Source: Actomonas aquatica
GTDB lineage: Bacteria; Verrucomicrobiota; Verrucomicrobiia; Opitutales; Opitutaceae
Assembly: GCF_019679435.2 (NCBI RefSeq)
Contig: NZ_CP139781.1
Location: 3,753,753-3,817,752 of the forward strand
DNA length: 64,000 nt
Reading direction: 5' to 3'
The position numbers and the translations under genes were made by a program. Of this stretch, positions 8,705 through 17,115 are shown one piece after another (within the stretch, counting starts at the first letter, position 1; each line of letters starts with the position of its first letter). The notes below the pieces were generated by a model. The model was not told the origin of the DNA, made no database searches, and saw nothing but the letters and a program-made list of their open reading frames with translations.

Positions 8705-11188
8705 TTACAGCGACACGAGGTTCGCCAGCAGGCGATAGGCCCCGGGCACGCCGGCCGGGAGTTCGCGGAAGAGCGACAGCCCCGTGTAGACAAACCACCC
8801 CTCGCCGTGCGGCGCCACCAACAGGCTGCCCTGCGTCGGCGCTTCACCGGGATCGGCCATGCTCAGCAGAGGCGTATAAGCGTCATCCCAACCGCTCGGG
8901 AAATACAAACCGCGCTCCTGCACCCAGCCCGCAAAGTCCGCCGCGGTGATGCGGTTCGGTCCAGCCAGCGCGGGATGCTCCGGCTCGAGCAGAGTGACGA
9001 CCGCGGTTTCATCGGTCACGCGGTCGCGGCTCAACTGCAGCGGATACGGTCCGACCGCCGCGCCATCGATGCCGCCGTTGGTATTGTATTGCACAATCAC
9101 GTTGCCGCCCGCCGCCACGAAGTCCCACAGCGCGCCGGCCTGCGTGGCCAGCTCGGGCATCGTATTGAACGCACGGATACCAACCACCACCGCATCGAGT
9201 CCGTCGAGTCCGGCGGGGGTGAGGTCCGCCAGCGTGAGCGTGCGCACGTCGTAGCCCATGAGCGTGAGCGCTTCGGCCGTCGTATCGCCGGCCCCCGGCA
9301 GATAACCCACGCGCTCACCACGCTTCTGTAGATCAAAGGTCATCGCGGTGAGCGTCGCCACCGGCTGCAACACCTGCACCGGAATGTGTTCGTAGCTCAC
9401 CACCTGCGGCGCGCGGTCAAAACGACGCCCGTCCACCAGCGCATGCGCGGTCAGGCGCGCCACGGTCGACTCCACCGGGGCCGTCACCGCAAAGGTCGCC
9501 GTCGCGCGATCGCCCACCGCCGCCAGCGCGAAGGGCTGGCTGGCCGGCGTCACCGTCCAACCGGCCGGCACGGTCACGCCCAACTCACCCGCCGCTTCGC
9601 CACGCGACGCCGTCGCCGTCACCACCACGTCACGGGTTTGCCCCGGCGCGAAGTGTTCGAGGCCACTGGCAAAATCCACCGCCACCGGCGCGATGACCTG
9701 CAGGTGATCGCGCAACTCCCCGCGCACCCGATCGCGCGTGACCTGCTCCGGCGCCACCCGCACCGCCAGCGGTTCACCATCGACCGTAAATTCAAACACC
9801 GCCGCATACGCCGGATCATTCTCGGGCGTGCCAATGAGGTCGGCGTCGGCCACCTGCGCCATGCCGACCGTGCTAGGCAACTCCAGCCAATACGGATGGG
9901 TGAGCGCCGTGGACGCCGGCAGCGTGCGCGTGGCTTCCAGCGTAGTGGCTTCGTTCAACGTCAGCGGACGATTGACCGCCACCGTCTCGCCGTCGGCGGT
10001 GTAACGCAGGCCCGTCCACACCACGTCGACCGGCGCGGCCGCGCGCCACACCACCTCGTGCGTGAGCACCAACGTTTCGCCCGGCACCACCCGCGCCGCC
10101 GGCACGGTGGACTCGGCGTAAAGCCCGAGGCAGGCCGCGATGATGGCGTCGAGTTGCGCGCGTTTTTCGAGCAGCAACGGGTCCTCCGCCGGCAATGCCG
10201 CCAGCGCGCGCTTCACGACCAGCAGCGCCGGCACGCTCGCGCCCGGCGCGCGGGCATCAAAGTCATCCATGGTCGCGTCGATCTGCGCGGCAATCGCGGC
10301 GCCGCCGGTCCACTGTGCCCATTTATCGGATACACCGTCCATCAGGTCGGCCGACGCGGCGTCACCAACGAGGTGCACAAACTGTTCTTCGGCCGTCCCG
10401 CGCGAGCCCACCGCGCCAAAACCCTGGCTCTTGTGTTCCGAGCGCGAAAGGGCGGCGATCTCACCGTAGGACTCACCCCGCACCGGATCGTAGCCGCCCA
10501 CATCAAGCTTCAGCGCGCCCGGCCACTCGCGACCGCCCCAGCTCCACGCGTTCCAGACCACGCGGCGCACCTGCCACGGCGGCAGATGACCGAGCTCGGC
10601 GGCGAACGCTTCCGGATCAGCGGCGAGGGCAAAGGCTTCGCGCGCCATCACGGCCGACGCGGTGTGGTGACCGTGCGTGCCACCCATGTCGGGCGAGAAC
10701 CGGGTCACGATCACATCGGGCCGAAACTGGCGGATGACACGCACGGTGTCGGCCAGCACCTGCTCGCGATCCCAGACAGTGAGCGCTTCGTCGGCGCTCT
10801 TGGAGTAACCAAAGTCGTTGGCGCGGGAGAAAAACTGCCGACCACCATCGATGCGGCGAGCGGCGAGCAGTTCCTGCGTGCGGATCACGCCGAGGGCGTC
10901 GCGCAGCTCCGGACCGATCAGGTTCTGGCCACCGTCGCCGCGGGTGAGCGACAGGTAGCCGGTGGCGTAGTGACGCTCGTTGGCGAGATAGGCGATGAGC
11001 CGCGTGTTTTCGTCGTCCGGGTGAGCGGCGAGGTAGAGCACACGACCCGTCTCCCGCAGCCGCTGCATCTCGCGCAGGATCGACCCCGCCGCCGGCGGCG
11101 CGAGTTCGGCATGAAGCCCGACGTTCAGGGGCACCAAGGCGGTGAGGCACGTAAGCGCCACGGAAGAGAAACGACTGCGAAAACTCAT
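8705..11188 (-). CDS. Secreted PIG-L family deacetylase with C-terminal accessory domains
   Basis: 827 residues from the ATG at 11188, which begins a signal peptide (MSFRSRFSSVALTCLTALVP...). Longer frames upstream lack one. The catalytic domain (about 45-290) carries the PIG-L zinc motif AHPDDE (55-60) and the second metal motif THGHHTAS (171-178). Family members remove acetyl groups from N-acetylglucosamine-containing substrates. The remaining roughly 500 residues contain Ig-like beta segments (about 380-620) and a C-terminal domain resembling a class I glutamine-amidotransferase fold (GYDVRTLTLADLTPAGL, then FVAAGGNVIVQYN). This multi-domain form is much longer than the roughly 230-residue minimal family. 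It is divergent from the surface protein at 11424. It fits extracytoplasmic deacetylation of a glycan; the exact substrate is unknown. Confidence 0.8.
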   Translation of the reverse strand: MSFRSRFSSVALTCLTALVPLNVGLHAELAPPAAGSILREMQRLRETGRVLYLAAHPDDENTRLIAYLANERHYATGYLSLTRGDGGQNLIGPELRDALGVIRTQELLAARRIDGGRQFFSRANDFGYSKSADEALTVWDREQVLADTVRVIRQFRPDVIVTRFSPDMGGTHGHHTASAVMAREAFALAADPEAFAAELGHLPPWQVRRVVWNAWSWGGREWPGALKLDVGGYDPVRGESYGEIAALSRSEHKSQGFGAVGSRGTAEEQFVHLVGDAASADLMDGVSDKWAQWTGGAAIAAQIDATMDDFDARAPGASVPALLVVKRALAALPAEDPLLLEKRAQLDAIIAACLGLYAESTVPAARVVPGETLVLTHEVVWRAAAPVDVVWTGLRYTADGETVAVNRPLTLNEATTLEATRTLPASTALTHPYWLELPSTVGMAQVADADLIGTPENDPAYAAVFEFTVDGEPLAVRVAPEQVTRDRVRGELRDHLQVIAPVAVDFASGLEHFAPGQTRDVVVTATASRGEAAGELGVTVPAGWTVTPASQPFALAAVGDRATATFAVTAPVESTVARLTAHALVDGRRFDRAPQVVSYEHIPVQVLQPVATLTAMTFDLQKRGERVGYLPGAGDTTAEALTLMGYDVRTLTLADLTPAGLDGLDAVVVGIRAFNTMPELATQAGALWDFVAAGGNVIVQYNTNGGIDGAAVGPYPLQLSRDRVTDETAVVTLLEPEHPALAGPNRITAADFAGWVQERGLYFPSGWDDAYTPLLSMADPGEAPTQGSLLVAPHGEGWFVYTGLSLFRELPAGVPGAYRLLANLVSL

Positions 11189-11423
11189 GAGACTGAAGGA
11201 GGCGAGGCCATTACCGGCGGACGACGTCGCAAAGAAGGCACAGAAACGCCATAAAGCGACGACGGCGCGCAATTGACCTCTAAAAAGTAGCTGCGTGTTC
11301 AGCACATCACCCCGCATGCAGCGAAGCGCACCGCGCTACCGAATTATGGGTAAAGCACGCCGTAGCGACTGCACGTGAGTTGCGCTAGACGGGGTCCTTT
11401 CTACTCTATCCGTTTCTAATATC

Positions 11424-14063
11424 ATGCCCCCGACGATGCTTCGCCCTACCTCCCACCGTTTCCGCCGTTCGTTAGCCCTGCTCTGCGGAATAACGCTCGC
11501 AATAACCTCCCGCCTGCTGGCCGCCGCTCCCGTGGTCGGCACCACGGACTTTGATCCGCTCTCCGGCGACATCATGGACGCCGGGAGCACTACGACGGAG
11601 GTGAGCATCAGCGATTTTGACGGCTCGGGTTGGGACATCACGGTTACGACCGTCGAGGTCGCCGGCACCCCGGGGCTCATCCGCGGCCTCGCCACCTATG
11701 GCGTGGGCTCCACCGATGCGGTGCAAACTGGCGGCGTGACTTTCGGCGGCAGTGATATGCTGGTGAGTTCGGTCGCCTTCGCCAGCAACGACGGCACGGA
11801 GTTCAAACTCGGTTCTTTTGCAATCAACGCCGCCGGCGGGGCCACGGACTACACGTTGTCCGGCTACCGCGATGACGTCGCCCTCAGCGGTGCGGTGATG
11901 ACCGGTGCGCTACCCCAGGGCTCACTCGGTGGACGCTCCTTTACCACGATCGATGTCTCCGGCCATGACGGCTTCAACAACATCGACCGCTTTGTGGTGA
12001 CCTTCGCCACTCCCGGATCTCGTTTCCTGTGGGACAATATCGAGGTCGATCTCGCCGCTCCGGTGCCGGTGCCGGTGATCACGAGCGGAAGCTCCGTAAG
12101 CGTCGCCTTCGGAGATACGCCCGCCTACACCATCACCACCAACGGCGCGGGGGTCAGTTTCAGCGGCACCGACCTCGTGCCCGGCGTCAGCGTCGATGCG
12201 ATGACCGGTGAACTCACCGGCACGGCCCAGGAGTTGGGCACCTTTGGCGCGACCCTCATCGCCGCCAACGCCGAGGGTGTCGAAGTGAGCGCCCCGCTGA
12301 CGCTCTCCGTCCACCCGGCCAACTTGCCGCAGTCCATCACCTTCAACGCCATCGGCACGCAATCGGCGGACCAAGGCTCGTTGACGCTCGGCGCGACTGC
12401 GTCCTCCGGTCTGCCCATCAACTACACCGTCGTTTCCGGCCCCGCCACTGTGAGCGGGTCCACCCTCACCTTCACCGGAGCCGGCGGCACGGTGACCGTG
12501 CGCGCCGCCCAAGCGGGCAACAACCGCTACGCCGGTGCGGTGGCCGTCACCCAATCCTTCGAGGTGCGGCAGTCGGGTCAGTTGGTGTTCTTCGGCACGA
12601 CCAGTGCGGATGATGCGTTCGCCGTGGTCGTAGATGCCAACCGCACCTCCGGCACACTCATCGGTTATCTCGCCGGCACCAGCGAAGGTTTTGTGGTCCC
12701 CCTGGCCCTCGACGGCAGCGGCCAGTTCACCGCCACGGCCGCCACGCTCGTCGCGACCGACTCCACGACCGCCAACGGCGCCAGCACCTCGTCACCCCGC
12801 ACGCCCGCACGCGACACCCACGACTACACCTTCAGCGGCGCCCTCTCCAGTGACGCCATTACCGGCACAATTTCGGGCGTCGACCTCGAGTTCACCGGCC
12901 AACTGGAAGCGCCCGCTGGTGGCACCGCGGCCCTGGCCGGTTACTACTCCGCCTCGGCGCTGGGCAACGCCAGTGGCACCACCCATGCCATCGTCGGCAC
13001 GACCGGGTCGACCTACCTGCTGTGGGCCTCCCCGCAAACGGTCGCGGGCGGCAGCGGCAGCATCGGCGGCGGCGGCAACTTTTCCGCCACCCTCCCCGGC
13101 GATCTCACTTTGACCGGAAACATCGACAACAGTCGGGCCACCCTGAGCGGCACTCTCGCCCGCGCCGACGGCTCGGAAAGCGCGTTTGCCGGTCTCGCCG
13201 CCGGCACGACTCGCACCGATCGTTTGGTCAACATCTCGATTCGGGCGCAGGTGGATGTCGCCGCCAGCGGTCCTCTCATCACCGGTTTTGTGGTTGGGGG
13301 GGATACGCCCAAACACGTCCTGATTCGAGCCATCGGCCCCACCCTCGAAGACTTCGGCCTCACCACTGCCATGCCCGATCCGAAGATCACGATCTACAAT
13401 GCAGCCGGTGAATCCGTTGCCAGCGTCGATGACTGGAGCGGCGACTTTTCCATCCAGCAACTGACCAGCCGCCTCGGCGCCTTCCCCCTCGACCTCGGCA
13501 GCAAGGACGCCGTCGCCGAAACTCAACTCCCCCCCGGCGCCTACACGGTGCATATCGAAAATGTCGGTGCCGCCGGTGTGGCCCTGACGGAAATCTACGA
13601 CGCCTCGGAAACCCCGAACACCGAAGCGCAACGCCTGGTCAACATCTCCTCGCGCAGCCTGGTCTCGCCCGGCGAGGGCCAGCTGGTCGGCGGCTTCGTC
13701 GTCACCGGCAACAGCCCCAAGCGCATCCTGGTGCGCGGCGTCGGCCCCGAGCTGGCGACCTTCAACGTCGCGGGTTTCCTCACGAATCCCAGACTCTCGC
13801 TCTACGACGCCACCGAAACGCCGATCGCCGAGAACGATGACTGGGAAACGGGACTACCGCTGACTCCCAATCAGACCGTCGCAACCGCTGCCGAAATCGC
13901 CGCCGCCGCTCAATCCGTAGGCGGGTTTCCACTCACCGCTGGTTCGCAGGACGCCGCGCTCATCGTGACCCTGAATCCCGGCTCCTACACCGTCGCCCTC
14001 GCCGTCGCCACCCCCGATACCGCCCCTGGCAACGGCCTCATCGAGATCTACGAACTGCCCTAA
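11424..14063 (+). CDS. Secreted surface protein with putative Ig domains and tandem C-terminal RLVNIS modules
   Basis: 879 residues with a signal peptide (residues about 1-34). Residues about 35-210 form a beta-rich Ser/Gly/Thr domain. Ig-type putative-domain segments follow (about 215-380; PAYTITTNGAGVSFSGTDL, then GVSVDAMTGELTGTA). The C-terminus contains two related modules beginning at about residues 600 and 737: RLVNISIRAQV...ITGFVVGGDTPKHVLIRAIG and RLVNISSRSLV...VGGFVVTGNSPKRILVRGVG, each later carrying a DDW motif and a glycine-rich strand. This pair is common at the C-termini of exported verrucomicrobial proteins; its function is not known to me. The ATG at 11436 is an alternative start. 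A strong hairpin lies after the stop codon. Confidence 0.7.
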   Translation: MPPTMLRPTSHRFRRSLALLCGITLAITSRLLAAAPVVGTTDFDPLSGDIMDAGSTTTEVSISDFDGSGWDITVTTVEVAGTPGLIRGLATYGVGSTDAVQTGGVTFGGSDMLVSSVAFASNDGTEFKLGSFAINAAGGATDYTLSGYRDDVALSGAVMTGALPQGSLGGRSFTTIDVSGHDGFNNIDRFVVTFATPGSRFLWDNIEVDLAAPVPVPVITSGSSVSVAFGDTPAYTITTNGAGVSFSGTDLVPGVSVDAMTGELTGTAQELGTFGATLIAANAEGVEVSAPLTLSVHPANLPQSITFNAIGTQSADQGSLTLGATASSGLPINYTVVSGPATVSGSTLTFTGAGGTVTVRAAQAGNNRYAGAVAVTQSFEVRQSGQLVFFGTTSADDAFAVVVDANRTSGTLIGYLAGTSEGFVVPLALDGSGQFTATAATLVATDSTTANGASTSSPRTPARDTHDYTFSGALSSDAITGTISGVDLEFTGQLEAPAGGTAALAGYYSASALGNASGTTHAIVGTTGSTYLLWASPQTVAGGSGSIGGGGNFSATLPGDLTLTGNIDNSRATLSGTLARADGSESAFAGLAAGTTRTDRLVNISIRAQVDVAASGPLITGFVVGGDTPKHVLIRAIGPTLEDFGLTTAMPDPKITIYNAAGESVASVDDWSGDFSIQQLTSRLGAFPLDLGSKDAVAETQLPPGAYTVHIENVGAAGVALTEIYDASETPNTEAQRLVNISSRSLVSPGEGQLVGGFVVTGNSPKRILVRGVGPELATFNVAGFLTNPRLSLYDATETPIAENDDWETGLPLTPNQTVATAAEIAAAAQSVGGFPLTAGSQDAALIVTLNPGSYTVALAVATPDTAPGNGLIEIYELP

Positions 14064-14078
14064 AACCTCAAGCAGGTG

Positions 14079-14106
14079 ACAGCGGCGGCATTGCCGCCGC
14101 TGTTTG
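14079..14106. terminator. Hairpin between convergent genes
   Basis: Near-perfect stem ACAGCGGCGGCA / TGCCGCCGCTGT (12 pairs, tight loop) followed by TTTG on the plus strand. It lies 15 bp after the surface-protein stop and between two convergent genes, so it may serve both. Confidence 0.65.
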
Positions 14107-14195
14107 GGCCGGGGTCACCAAGTGTAACCAAGAAACCACTACGGAGGAGTGGTCTTCGTTCACCTTCGTTTTCTTCTGTAGGAACAAAGCCGACC

Positions 14196-15080
14196 TCACA
14201 TGGCGGCTTCGAGGCGGGCGATGAGGGTCTCGTTGAGGTGGATGTATTCGTCGCGCAGTTCGCCGGGTTGTTGGGCCTGGGCTTGTTTCAGTCCGCGCTG
14301 GGCGGCGGCCAGCGCCCCGGCCTTGTCGCCGGCGGCTTCGAGCACGAGGCCTTGGCGGTAGGTCAGCCAAAACGCGTCGGGCTGCTGCTTGGCGGCTTCA
14401 TTGATCCACTCGGCGGCCTGATCGAGCATGACGCCCTTTTCGTAGAGATACATCGCGGCCTGGAAGTAGGGCTTCTGCTCCGCGTCGCTGGCCAGCACGG
14501 CTGTGATCTGCGGCACGAGCACCGCCTGGGTGTCGGCGACGATGGACACCGGGACGCGCACGTCGGCCCAGGCGATGTTGAGCGTGGCAGAATCGTTGAC
14601 GACGTCGTCGAGCGACAGGGTGAGCGACTCGACCGGCGCATCGAGCATGACCGGCGTCGCCGTCACGCGCACCACCTCATCCTCCGGCGTGAAAGAGTAG
14701 GAGCCCCAGGTGTCGTCCTTGGAGGAAAGGATCACTTCCCAGTCGCCCTTGTGCGGCACGGAGTAGAGCGCGTAGGTGCCAGCCGGAACCTCGGCACCGC
14801 CAAACACGACCGGCGTGCTGAAGCTGATCGTCGTCGCCGCGTTGGCCCCCGTGCGCCAGATGGAGTCGTAAGGCAGCAGACCCCCAAAGATCTCGCGACC
14901 GCGCATCGCCGGACGGGCGTAGACGATTTCGACTTCGGTCAGGCCGACCGTCTGCGAGACCTTGGCATTCGGGCTGGCGGCGGGGAATTGGAGCTGCCCC
15001 TGCGCGAGCGACAGGCTCGGCAGCGCGAGAGCGCAGGCAGACGAAAAGGCAACAAGGCGAAGCAGGGACGTAGGTTTCAT
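14196..15080 (-). CDS. DUF2911 domain-containing exported protein
   Basis: 294 residues from the ATG at 15080, where a signal peptide starts (MKPTSLLRLVAFSSACALAL...). The upstream in-frame extension has no such feature. Residues about 28-175 match the DUF2911 pattern: SPNAKVSQTVGLTEVEIVY, RPAMRGREIFG, WRTGANAATTISFSTPV, AGTYALYSVP. The C-terminal roughly 90 residues are helical and TPR-like (YFQAAMYLYEKGVMLDQAA, ALAAAQRGLKQAQ). DUF2911 proteins are secreted and have no assigned biochemistry. It is divergent from the GNAT gene at 15274. Confidence 0.8.
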   Translation of the reverse strand: MKPTSLLRLVAFSSACALALPSLSLAQGQLQFPAASPNAKVSQTVGLTEVEIVYARPAMRGREIFGGLLPYDSIWRTGANAATTISFSTPVVFGGAEVPAGTYALYSVPHKGDWEVILSSKDDTWGSYSFTPEDEVVRVTATPVMLDAPVESLTLSLDDVVNDSATLNIAWADVRVPVSIVADTQAVLVPQITAVLASDAEQKPYFQAAMYLYEKGVMLDQAAEWINEAAKQQPDAFWLTYRQGLVLEAAGDKAGALAAAQRGLKQAQAQQPGELRDEYIHLNETLIARLEAAM

Positions 15081-15273
15081 GATGCTGGAAGGTTGGAACG
15101 GAAACGGAGTCGAGGACGGACGGATCGCGCAAAACCACCCGAAGGACAAATCAGTCTGCGGAATTCTGCCCCCGGAATGATAGGCGTTAAGCCCAAGGCT
15201 TATTCCCAAAGATAACCGGAAGCGGTCGCCCACCCGCTGGACGCGGGACCGCATCTCCTCCTCAATCGGCCCC

Positions 15274-16080
15274 ATGCACAACCTCGGATACCGGACCGAT
15301 TGCATCTTTCACCGCCATGACGGCGTCGTGGAGGAACGCGACGACTACTGGGTCATCCGCACGCCCTCCAATCCCACCTACTGGTTCGGCAACCTGCTCC
15401 TCTTTCGCAACGCCCCCCGATCCGGTGACGAGGCACGCTGGCTCGAACGCCACGCCGCGGAATTCGGCGACTCGCTCAACCACATCACGATCGCGTGGGA
15501 TGAGGAAATCCCCGGTGAGTCCGACGGTTTTATCGCCCAAGGCTTCCGGCTGGAATCCAGCGCGGCCCTGAGCCTCGCGCACACCGACTACGCCGACAGC
15601 TCGCCCCCGCCCGTCAACCCGGCCCTCACCGTGCGACCGGTGACCGACGATCACGGCTGGCGCGAGGTCGTGCGCGTGCAGACGCTCTGCGACGACGAGG
15701 ATCCCCATTTCGACGCCGACGGCGGGGCCTTTCGCACCCGCCAGGCCCTCGCCGCCCACCGCATGATCGAAAACGGGCGCGGCACCTGGTGGGGCGCTTA
15801 CGACCGCGACACGCTGCTCGGCAGCCTGGGTCTGTTCTTCGACGAGACCGGAGAGCTCGGCCGCTTCCAATACGTCACCACCGACCCCGCTCACCGCCGG
15901 CGCAAGGCCTGCAGCACCCTGCTCGACCACGCCATCCGTCACGCCTTCACCACCGTCGGCGCCAAGACCCTCGTGATCTGCACCGAAGGTGTCGCCAGCA
16001 ACCCCGCCATGGCGCTCTACCAACGCTTCGGTTTCCGCCCCGCCGGCCAGAGTTACGCGGTGACCCGCCTGATCGGATAA
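15274..16080 (+). CDS. GNAT-family N-acetyltransferase
   Basis: 268 residues. The C-terminal half is a GNAT domain. The acetyl-CoA-binding motif A region is FQYVTTDPAHRRRKACS followed by TLLDHAIRHAF, and the C-terminal ALYQRFGFRPAGQSYAVTR strand is typical. The N-terminal half (HRHDGVVEERDDYWVIRTP...) belongs to the long two-part GNAT type. The acceptor is unknown. It converges with the AraC gene, leaving only 10 bp between stop codons. Confidence 0.8.
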   Translation: MHNLGYRTDCIFHRHDGVVEERDDYWVIRTPSNPTYWFGNLLLFRNAPRSGDEARWLERHAAEFGDSLNHITIAWDEEIPGESDGFIAQGFRLESSAALSLAHTDYADSSPPPVNPALTVRPVTDDHGWREVVRVQTLCDDEDPHFDADGGAFRTRQALAAHRMIENGRGTWWGAYDRDTLLGSLGLFFDETGELGRFQYVTTDPAHRRRKACSTLLDHAIRHAFTTVGAKTLVICTEGVASNPAMALYQRFGFRPAGQSYAVTRLIG

Positions 16081-16090
16081 GCGCCCCGCG

Positions 16091-16930
16091 TCAGTCCGTT
16101 TGCGCTTCCATCCACTGTTTCGGCGGCACGCCGCGACGCTGGCGGAAGAGGCGGTAAAAATACGAGAGGTCCTCGAAACCCGACGAGAAGGCCGCGCCCG
16201 TCACACTGTGGCGACCACTGCGCAGGAGCCGTTCGGCGTGGTCCAGCCGCAGGTCGTTCACGTAAGCCACGAAGCTCTTGCCCGTCACTTTGCGGAAACG
16301 CTCGGTGAACTGACGACGGGACAACGCCACATGCTTCGCCGCTTCGTCGGTCGACCACGGCCGATAGAAATTTTCGCTCAACACCTGCAGCAGAATATGG
16401 AGCCGCTCATCCGTCGAATCGGCGCTCATCTGCAGATGATACCGGTCGGCGCTGATCATGATGTGTTGCGCAATGATGCGCAGCGCCACTTCGCAACCCC
16501 GCCGCCGCTCCGCCTGCTCCAGGATGCCCTGCCGCCAACCGCCCACCACCGGCCCGGCCACCACCGGACGCAGACGCATCAACAGGCTCAGTTGCGAACG
16601 CCGCAGCCGATGCCACATCGCACTCAGCTCCGGGTAGTGATCCACAAAACGCCGCCCCAAACCGAGCAACAGCAGCACCGAGGGCTCGAGGTCCACCAAC
16701 CGATGCCGCTCGCCCGCCGGCACGATCATCATCGTGCCCGGCACCCCGCGCAGCGGCACCTCCTTGGTCGGCTTCTCGAAACGCACCTCCACCGCCCCGC
16801 GCACCACGTAGAGCAACTTGTGAAAGTCATCCTCGCGCGATCCCATTTCGAAATTCGCCGCATGCTCACTCTCGGCGAAAAACACGCCGTCGACGGGCAC
16901 ATCGAACTGAATCGGAGTCTGGCGTTGCAC
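16091..16930 (-). CDS. AraC-family transcriptional regulator
   Basis: 279 residues. An N-terminal cupin-like sensor (about 10-110; FHKLLYVVRGAVEVRFEKP, GTMMIVPAGERHRL) is followed by a helical linker and a C-terminal double HTH (about 180-279; TDEAAKHVALSRRQFTERF and the AraC signature GFEDLSYFYRLFRQRRGVPP). It is divergent from the glycosidase-like gene at 17116 with a 185-bp shared upstream region. A 40-bp element lying 20 bp upstream of its start codon recurs upstream of LacI copy 1. It probably senses a sugar-derived ligand and controls the adjacent operon (inference). Confidence 0.85.
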   Translation of the reverse strand: MQRQTPIQFDVPVDGVFFAESEHAANFEMGSREDDFHKLLYVVRGAVEVRFEKPTKEVPLRGVPGTMMIVPAGERHRLVDLEPSVLLLLGLGRRFVDHYPELSAMWHRLRRSQLSLLMRLRPVVAGPVVGGWRQGILEQAERRRGCEVALRIIAQHIMISADRYHLQMSADSTDERLHILLQVLSENFYRPWSTDEAAKHVALSRRQFTERFRKVTGKSFVAYVNDLRLDHAERLLRSGRHSVTGAAFSSGFEDLSYFYRLFRQRRGVPPKQWMEAQTD

Positions 16931-16950
16931 CGGACCACTCTGCGCAGATC

Positions 16951-16990
16951 GCCCAATCGGACAAACAATATTCCCAGCCCTCCAATCGCT
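16951..16990. promoter_or_regulatory. Conserved 40-bp element in the AraC divergent promoter
   Basis: Second copy of the element at 3316-3355, with the identical core GACAAACAATATTCCCA flanked by CCAATC words. It lies 20 bp upstream of the AraC start and 125 bp upstream of the gene at 17116, so it can serve either direction. Confidence 0.6.
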
Positions 16991-17115
16991 CTGCAGCGGA
17001 AGCTGTTACGGTGTTTCCTCGGCACCATCGCCGCCTCGTTCCCCACGCTTCACCTTCTTAACCGCCCAAACGGCCAACCGATCCGCCCTCCCCGGGCGCG
17101 AGAGCCTGAACTTTC

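Noticed and set aside
9386..11254. A 622-codon open frame opposite the PIG-L gene
   Set aside because: Arg/His-rich translation; the PIG-L protein on the other strand has signal peptide and active-site motifs.
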